A DNA stretch of 60,544 nt, taken from assembly GCF_006494365.1 (NCBI RefSeq), contig NZ_VHIP01000019.1:1-60544 (forward strand), read 5' to 3'. Of the stretch, positions 55,750 to 60,544 are shown in pieces. The notes under the pieces were generated by a model that saw nothing but the letters and a program-made list of their open reading frames with translations, did no database searches and was not told where the DNA came from. Numbering within the stretch: position 1 is the stretch's first letter; every line of letters starts with the position of its first letter. Source of the stretch: Aestuariibacter sp. GS-14 (GTDB lineage: Bacteria > Pseudomonadota > Gammaproteobacteria > Enterobacterales > Alteromonadaceae). Both the position numbers and the translations under genes were made by a program.

Positions 55750-55795
55750 AGAGACAGCTTGTTCAATGTACCCAACGCATGACCTTGCTGTCTCT
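55750..55795. repeat. Inverted repeat between iorB and the LysR gene
   Basis: AGAGACAGC (55750-55758) and GCTGTCTCT (55787-55795) are a perfect 9-bp inverted repeat with a 28-base loop, 20 bp after the iorB stop. It may be a terminator-like structure or an operator for the LysR protein. There is no U-tract. Confidence 0.5.
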
Positions 55796-55863
55796 CTTCA
55801 TTTTCGGTCAGGCAAGTAACACTATTTCTGTTATGGTTATTGCCAGCCAATAAGACGTAGCCT

Positions 55864-56754
55864 ATGAAAACCCGATTAAACGATTTAATTGCCTTTATTG
55901 CTGTTGCTGAAGAAGAGAGTTTCACGCGTGCCGCTGCCCGTTTGTCGGTGTCACAGTCGGCGCTGAGTCATACCATCAAAGGAATGGAAGAGCGCTTAGG
56001 ACTGCGCTTGTTTACCCGCACCACGCGCAGCGTGTCGCTCACCGAAGTCGGGCGAAAGTTGTATAGCTCCGTGGCCCCCAGGTTGCAGGATATTGAAAAT
56101 GAACTCGACTCATTAAATGCCCTGAAAGACAGCCCGTCGGGTACGATTCGAATTTCAACTGCTGAGTATGCCGCGCGGAATGTGCTATGGCCTAAAATCC
56201 TCGATTTTATGCAAACCTACCCGGAAATCCACATTGAACTGTCGGTGGATTATGCCCTTACTGACATCGTTGCTGATAAGTTTGATGCCGGTGTGCGGTT
56301 AGGTGAAAGCCTCGAAAAAGACATGATTGCCGTGAGTATTTCCCCGCCACTGCGCATGGCTGTGGTGGGGTCGCCTGCTTATTTTGAGAAGCACGGCATC
56401 CCTCAAAGCCCCAGGGATTTGTCGGATCATCGTTGTATTAATTTACGCCTGCCTACCTATGGGCGATTATTGGTTTGGGATTTCGAAAAAGACGGGCGCG
56501 AGGTAAACGTGAGGGTTGAAGGCCCGTTAACCGTAAACAAGTCCTTTTTTATACGTGATGCCGCGCTGAAAGGCGTAGGTATTGCTTATTTGCCCCAGGA
56601 CATGGTGAAAGACGCCGTGGCCGATGGCCGGCTTATCCGCGTGCTGGATGATTGGTGTGATGAGTTCCCCGGCTACTATTTGTATTACCCTAATCGCAGC
56701 CAATACTCCCCGGCCTTTTCATTGTTTGTAGAAGCCATGCGATACCGGGCGTAG
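55864..56754 (+). CDS. LysR-family regulator
   Basis: 296 residues. The winged helix-turn-helix is at about 1-60 (SFTRAAARLSVSQSALSHTIKGMEERLG), followed by an effector domain (about 90-290). The sequence has the feel of the DmlR/PgrR-type subgroup, with FDAGVRLGESLEKDMIAV and ALKGVGIAYLPQDMV segments. It follows the molybdenum hydroxylase genes on the same strand, 134 bp after iorB, and may control them. Confidence 0.93.
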   Translation: MKTRLNDLIAFIAVAEEESFTRAAARLSVSQSALSHTIKGMEERLGLRLFTRTTRSVSLTEVGRKLYSSVAPRLQDIENELDSLNALKDSPSGTIRISTAEYAARNVLWPKILDFMQTYPEIHIELSVDYALTDIVADKFDAGVRLGESLEKDMIAVSISPPLRMAVVGSPAYFEKHGIPQSPRDLSDHRCINLRLPTYGRLLVWDFEKDGREVNVRVEGPLTVNKSFFIRDAALKGVGIAYLPQDMVKDAVADGRLIRVLDDWCDEFPGYYLYYPNRSQYSPAFSLFVEAMRYRA

Positions 56755-56773
56755 TGCCCAAACGCGCAGATTA

Positions 56774-56801
56774 TGACAAATGTCACATAAAAGTTGTGAC
56801 A
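56774..56801. promoter_or_regulatory. Overlapping inverted repeats upstream of the ABC transporter
   Basis: TGACA-AA-TGTCA (56774-56785) overlaps TGTCACA-N7-TGTGACA (56781-56787, 56795-56801). They lie 63-90 bp before the ABC ATPase start and look like a regulator-binding site. No regulator for the ABC operon is next to it except the LysR gene upstream. Confidence 0.5.
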
Positions 56802-56863
56802 CATGCTAATTACGCCAATTCATTGCGCTGGGCATACTGGTCTCCACACTAGGGAGATTCATT

Positions 56864-57793
56864 ATGCAAACGTCTCAACATACTTTGGTCAGCGTCCGTC
56901 AGTTGTCAAAATACTTTGGCAAAGAAACTGCGCTCGACGCGATTAATCTGACCATTCACGCTAACGAGGTTGTTGCCCTGTTAGGCGAGAATGGCGCAGG
57001 AAAAACCACCACTATTAGCACACTGCTAGGCCAGCTTCGCCCGGACGTAGGTGAGGTTTTGGTGTTTAACCACAAGCCGGGGCATTGGGCTGCTAAACAA
57101 CAAATGGGCGTGATGCTCCAATCTGCCGCGTTGCCCGATAACGTCACTGTGATCGAACAACTCCGGTTATTTGCCAGTTACTATCCTAACAGCCTGCCGC
57201 TCGATTACGTGCTGAAAACCGCCTTATTAACCGACCTCACCAACCGCAAGGTGCAAACGCTGTCTGGTGGTCAGAAACAACGCTTGCTGTTTGCCATGGC
57301 GATCATCGGTAATCCGCGTCTGGTTATTCTGGACGAGCCAACGGTAGGGCTCGATGCCACCGCTCGCCGAGAGTTCTGGACCTGTATTCGTACGCTGGCG
57401 GCCAATGGCACATCCGTGTTGCTCACAACGCATTATCTGGAAGAAGCCGACGCACTGTCCGACCGCATTGTGGTGCTGTCGAAAGGTCGGGTGGTGGCAG
57501 AAGGGATCCCGGCTGACATTAAAGCCAGATTAGGCGGCAAGTGTATACGTTTTCGCAGCACACACGCCATTGCCAATATTGAGAGTCTGCTACCAGACGT
57601 TCAGGTGCAACGCAGGGGGGATTACATCGAGTTGATATCGGCCACTCCAGAAGCCCATTTATATGCACTATTGGCGAGTGGAGGCAATGTTCAGGATTTA
57701 ACCGTAACAGGGATTTCTCTGGAAGATGCGTTTTTGCACCTTACTCAAACACCACATACCAACATTCAGACTATTCAGGAGAAGTCAGCATGA
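56864..57793 (+). CDS. ABC transporter ATP-binding protein (DrrA/CcmA-like)
   Basis: 309 residues. Walker A GENGAGKTT (41-49), signature LSGGQKQR (133-140), Walker B LVILDEPT (153-160) and the switch His in LTTHYLEEAD. The extra C-terminal region (about 225-309) is typical of ABC-2 exporter ATPases of the DrrA type. It powers export with the permease encoded next, whose start overlaps its stop as ATGA (57790-57793). AGGGAG precedes the ATG. Confidence 0.95.
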   Translation: MQTSQHTLVSVRQLSKYFGKETALDAINLTIHANEVVALLGENGAGKTTTISTLLGQLRPDVGEVLVFNHKPGHWAAKQQMGVMLQSAALPDNVTVIEQLRLFASYYPNSLPLDYVLKTALLTDLTNRKVQTLSGGQKQRLLFAMAIIGNPRLVILDEPTVGLDATARREFWTCIRTLAANGTSVLLTTHYLEEADALSDRIVVLSKGRVVAEGIPADIKARLGGKCIRFRSTHAIANIESLLPDVQVQRRGDYIELISATPEAHLYALLASGGNVQDLTVTGISLEDAFLHLTQTPHTNIQTIQEKSA

Positions 57794-58578
57794 ACCTCAT
57801 TCAACCTATGCCATTGTCTGTGTCGAAGCGCTGGCAAATACTGTTGCTGGAAACACAAACCGAGCTGCTAAAAACGTTTCGAAGCCCGGCATTTGTGATC
57901 CCAAGTCTGGCATTCCCGGTGATGTTTTATGTGTTTTTTGGTCTGTTGTTCAATGCCATGGGCGGGCATGCTGGTAACGCAGCGAAATACATGATGGCCA
58001 CCTACGCCGTGTTCGGCGCTATTGGTCCCGCATTGTTCTCGTTTGGTGCCGATGTGGCGTCCGACAAAGACAAGGGGATCTTGAGCCTGAAGTTGGTGAG
58101 TCCGATGCCGGTGAGTAGTTATTTCGCCGCGCGGATTTTTACTGCTCAGCTGTTTGCACTCATCATTATTTTAAGCTTGTTCGCACTGGGCGCGCTGTTT
58201 GGTGATGTGGTTATGACCAGAGGTCAGTGGGTGCTTACATTGGTTACAGTGCTTGCGGGTACACTACCATTTTGCGCGATAGGCTTATTTATTGGGCTAA
58301 CCGTATCGGCCAAAGCGGCTCCGGCTATTGTGAATATCGTTTACTTGCCCATGGCGTTTTTCTCGGGACTTTGGGTGCCTATTCAACTGTTCCCTACATC
58401 GATGGAAATGCTGGCTAATGTGTTTCCTGCCTATCATCTGGCGCAGCTCGCTCTGGCTATTCAGGGCAACCATTCAGGTGCGCCCTGGTATGTGCATGTG
58501 GGTGCATTGGTTGCTTACACGGCAGTGTTTTTGGCACTCTCTGTAAAGCAATTTCAGCGTATCGATAACCGTCATTAA
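57790..58578 (+). CDS. ABC-2 type permease
   Basis: 262 residues, six membrane helices, ABC-2 family. The Gly/Pro-rich region VNIVYLPMAFFSGLWVPIQLFP is characteristic. It is coupled to its ATPase by a 4-bp ATGA overlap. Such exporters carry antibiotics, lipids or polysaccharides. The substrate here is unknown. The amidohydrolase gene begins 14 bp downstream, suggesting a joint function. Confidence 0.93.
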   Translation: MNLIQPMPLSVSKRWQILLLETQTELLKTFRSPAFVIPSLAFPVMFYVFFGLLFNAMGGHAGNAAKYMMATYAVFGAIGPALFSFGADVASDKDKGILSLKLVSPMPVSSYFAARIFTAQLFALIIILSLFALGALFGDVVMTRGQWVLTLVTVLAGTLPFCAIGLFIGLTVSAKAAPAIVNIVYLPMAFFSGLWVPIQLFPTSMEMLANVFPAYHLAQLALAIQGNHSGAPWYVHVGALVAYTAVFLALSVKQFQRIDNRH

Positions 58579-58592
58579 ACAAGGAGTGTACA

Positions 58593-60443
58593 ATGCGAAT
58601 GTCAATTATTGCAGTGGTGTGCCTGGCGCTGATTGGACTGTTTATCAGCTTGTTGCCTACGCCTGAGATAACGCCTGCTGCCCGCCCTTCAGCGGAGAAA
58701 AGTACCGTTGATTGGCCTGAATCAGTCAGCTACCGGCTGACCAACGTAACCGTGTTCGATGGTGAACAATGGCATGAAAATACCACGCTCGTGGTTAACA
58801 ATGGCCGCATCATGGCCCTTGTGTCTGACGTTGGGGAGTTATCGGGTAACGCTGAGTTGAACGCAGTAGACGGGCAGGGCGGGTTTGTTATTCCCGGACT
58901 AATAGATGCCCATACCCACAGTTGGGGCAATGCTCTTGCGCAGTCTCTGGAATACGGTGTAACCACAACGCTGGACATGTTTACCGACCCCCAGTTCATG
59001 TTGTCGAAACGAGCACAGCGTGACAGCCTTGCCACCGTGCGCGAAGCCGACTTGTTTTCGTCGGGCGTACTGGTTACCAGTAGAGGGGGGCATGGTACCG
59101 AGTACGGTATAGCCATTCCCACCATTGCCATGCCCGGTGAAGCTGACGCCTTTGTGGCTGCCCGCTTAGCGGAAGGCTCTGATTACATCAAAATTGTGTA
59201 CGACGCATCGGCAAGTGAGTCTGATCACAAAGGGCGTTTTACCTCAATAGATTATCCAACCCTTGAAGCCGTGGTAAATGCAGCGCATGCACAACACGCA
59301 CTTGCGGTGGTGCACGTAATGGACTTAACGTCGGCAGAGCATGCGGCAAAGGCCGGTGCTGATGGCCTTGTGCATACTTTCGGTGGGGAACCTGCCAGTG
59401 AGGAATTGATTGCCCTGATGCAATCTCGCAACATGTTTATTATTCCTACGTTATCTATTCTGGCATCCATAGCCGGTGAAGGGCGCGGGCAGGCACTTAT
59501 TACGCATTCTGCCTTTAGCGGGCATATCGGTGCTGATGTTGAACATGCCATTGCGAACGACATCGATTCTGATCGCGTGTCGGATGATTACTTTGACATT
59601 GCCAAAAAGAACACTCGCCGCATGCACAACGCGGGCATTGAGGTGCTGGCCGGTACGGATGCGCCTAATCAGGGCACTGCCCACGGGATCAGTTTGCACG
59701 ACGAGCTGGCCCTGCTGGTGGACAGTGGATTGTCACCTACCGAAGCCCTGCAAGCGGCTACCTACTTGCCTTATTCCCGTTTTAACATTGGCGAGCGGGG
59801 TAACCTGAAGCCAGGGGCTCGGGCAGATTTTGTGGTGTTGGCGCGTGATCCCAGACATGACATTCGCAATACACAGCACATTCGCGCGATTGTTAAAAAT
59901 GGTGCAAGCGTACCTGCCTACTTTGAAGCTGAAACCGCAACTGGTATCACGCCTGTATCGGGTGTAGTGAGTGATTTCGAATCTGATCTTACACCGCAGC
60001 TTGGCACTCGCTTTGTGGTCTCTACCGACCAAATGATGAAGGGCGATTCTGTGGCATCGATTCACTATGTTGAAAACGGCTGTGACGGAAGCGGCGCTTT
60101 AAAGGTTGAAGGGCGTATTGGCCCGGCATTCCCCTACCCGTGGGCAGGCGCATTCCTGATGTTTGGGGAAACCATGAGTAGTGGCTACAATCTGAGTAAT
60201 TTCAAGCGTATAGTGTTTGATGTGAAAGGGACAAATGGTCAGTTCAGACTGATGGTGTTAAACCCTCAAACGGCACGGCCCAGTGAAGTGAGTTTTGCTG
60301 TTACCTCTGAATGCCAGCGGGTTTCTGTCGCCCTTGAGGATATTGGCGGGGTGGACTGGCACAATGTTGCAGGTATAGGGTGGGTAGCAGGAGCCGCAAC
60401 GCCTGACTTTACCTTTGAACTGGACAACATCGAATTCGAGTAA
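58593..60443 (+). CDS. Exported amidohydrolase fused to a CIA30-like domain
   Basis: 616 residues. An N-terminal signal or anchor helix (about 1-24) is followed by an amidohydrolase TIM-barrel (about 45-450) with metal ligands in DAHTHSWG, the probable carboxylated Lys in DYIKIVYD, His in VVHVMD and GLVHTFGG, and Asp in LAGTDAPN. This layout is that of the imidazolonepropionase/prolidase-like amidohydrolases. A C-terminal beta domain (about 455-616; VVSDFESDL, GYNLSNFKRIVFDVKG, FELDNIEFE) resembles CIA30, a galactose-binding-like fold. It hydrolyses an unknown amide or cyclic compound outside the cytoplasm. Third gene of the ABC operon; AAGGAG lies 7 bp upstream. Confidence 0.88.
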   Translation: MRMSIIAVVCLALIGLFISLLPTPEITPAARPSAEKSTVDWPESVSYRLTNVTVFDGEQWHENTTLVVNNGRIMALVSDVGELSGNAELNAVDGQGGFVIPGLIDAHTHSWGNALAQSLEYGVTTTLDMFTDPQFMLSKRAQRDSLATVREADLFSSGVLVTSRGGHGTEYGIAIPTIAMPGEADAFVAARLAEGSDYIKIVYDASASESDHKGRFTSIDYPTLEAVVNAAHAQHALAVVHVMDLTSAEHAAKAGADGLVHTFGGEPASEELIALMQSRNMFIIPTLSILASIAGEGRGQALITHSAFSGHIGADVEHAIANDIDSDRVSDDYFDIAKKNTRRMHNAGIEVLAGTDAPNQGTAHGISLHDELALLVDSGLSPTEALQAATYLPYSRFNIGERGNLKPGARADFVVLARDPRHDIRNTQHIRAIVKNGASVPAYFEAETATGITPVSGVVSDFESDLTPQLGTRFVVSTDQMMKGDSVASIHYVENGCDGSGALKVEGRIGPAFPYPWAGAFLMFGETMSSGYNLSNFKRIVFDVKGTNGQFRLMVLNPQTARPSEVSFAVTSECQRVSVALEDIGGVDWHNVAGIGWVAGAATPDFTFELDNIEFE

Positions 60444-60470
60444 CTTTTTTCAGCCGTGAGTTTGAGTACT

Positions 60471-60544
60471 AGGGCGTGTTGATCTTTGCTGTATTAATTT
60501 TGTTCGTTCTAGGTGTTCAGCGATCGCGGCGCATGTTCGCAGGT
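60471..60544. other. Unassigned sequence at the window edge, possibly a mobile-element end
   Basis: After the amidohydrolase gene the sequence AGGGCGTGTTGATC starts a stretch without ORF to the window end. It has the look of an insertion-sequence terminus, but the partner end and any transposase lie outside the window. Low confidence. Confidence 0.2.

Overview
The window reads as a chromosomal segment of a marine-type gammaproteobacterium, most likely in the Alteromonadales. The grounds are a gamma-type DNA polymerase II, three large TonB-dependent receptors each beside matching catabolic or periplasmic genes, many outer-membrane and c-di-GMP proteins, and moderate GC content. No rRNA, tRNA, complete insertion sequence, phage gene or CRISPR array was found. 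The taxonomic placement is inference from gene content.

Layout. 1-552 holds a terminator and a REP-like repeat mosaic. 553-4128 holds polB (minus) and a divergent MBL-fold hydrolase. 4164-8801 is a minus-strand run: ECF sigma factor, anti-sigma factor, DUF4331 protein, lipoprotein and TPR protein. 8910-11182 is a minus-strand response regulator / CheC-type phosphatase / histidine kinase operon. 11258-11401 is a small Cys-rich ORF. 11459-17174 is a phytate-use operon (TonB receptor, purple-acid-phosphatase-like enzyme, beta-propeller phytase) with a candidate Pho box upstream. 17495-19462 holds a degenerate GGDEF protein and an AraC-type regulator.

19572-25862 is a less familiar locus: a TonB receptor, a TauE/SafE transporter and a Tat-exported PLP aminotransferase, with a divergent LysR gene and strong palindromes between them. 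25899-28857 has a Vat/CatB-like acetyltransferase, a YjeH-like amino-acid exporter with a divergent Lrp-family regulator, and a small orphan protein. 28904-31129 is an exported catalase-peroxidase. 31400-37851 is a trehalose regulon (trehalase, MFS carrier, LacI regulator, TonB receptor) tied together by the shared operator core TGCAAACGTTTGCA. 37996-43034 has two poorly known genes, two small outer-membrane barrels, endonuclease VIII and a MetR-like regulator.

43222-50928 is an AraC-regulated RND efflux operon followed by a PagL-like lipid A deacylase. 50943-52714 is a translationally coupled BLUF photoreceptor and EAL phosphodiesterase. 52975-56754 is a Tat-exported molybdenum hydroxylase (IorA/IorB type) and a LysR regulator. 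56864-60443 is an ABC exporter followed by an exported amidohydrolase fused to a CIA30-like domain.

The best candidates for something undescribed are the periplasmic aminotransferase locus, the split blue-light c-di-GMP module, the structured leader with a possible anti-Shine-Dalgarno segment at 40299-40387, and the stand-alone CheC / response-regulator / kinase module.
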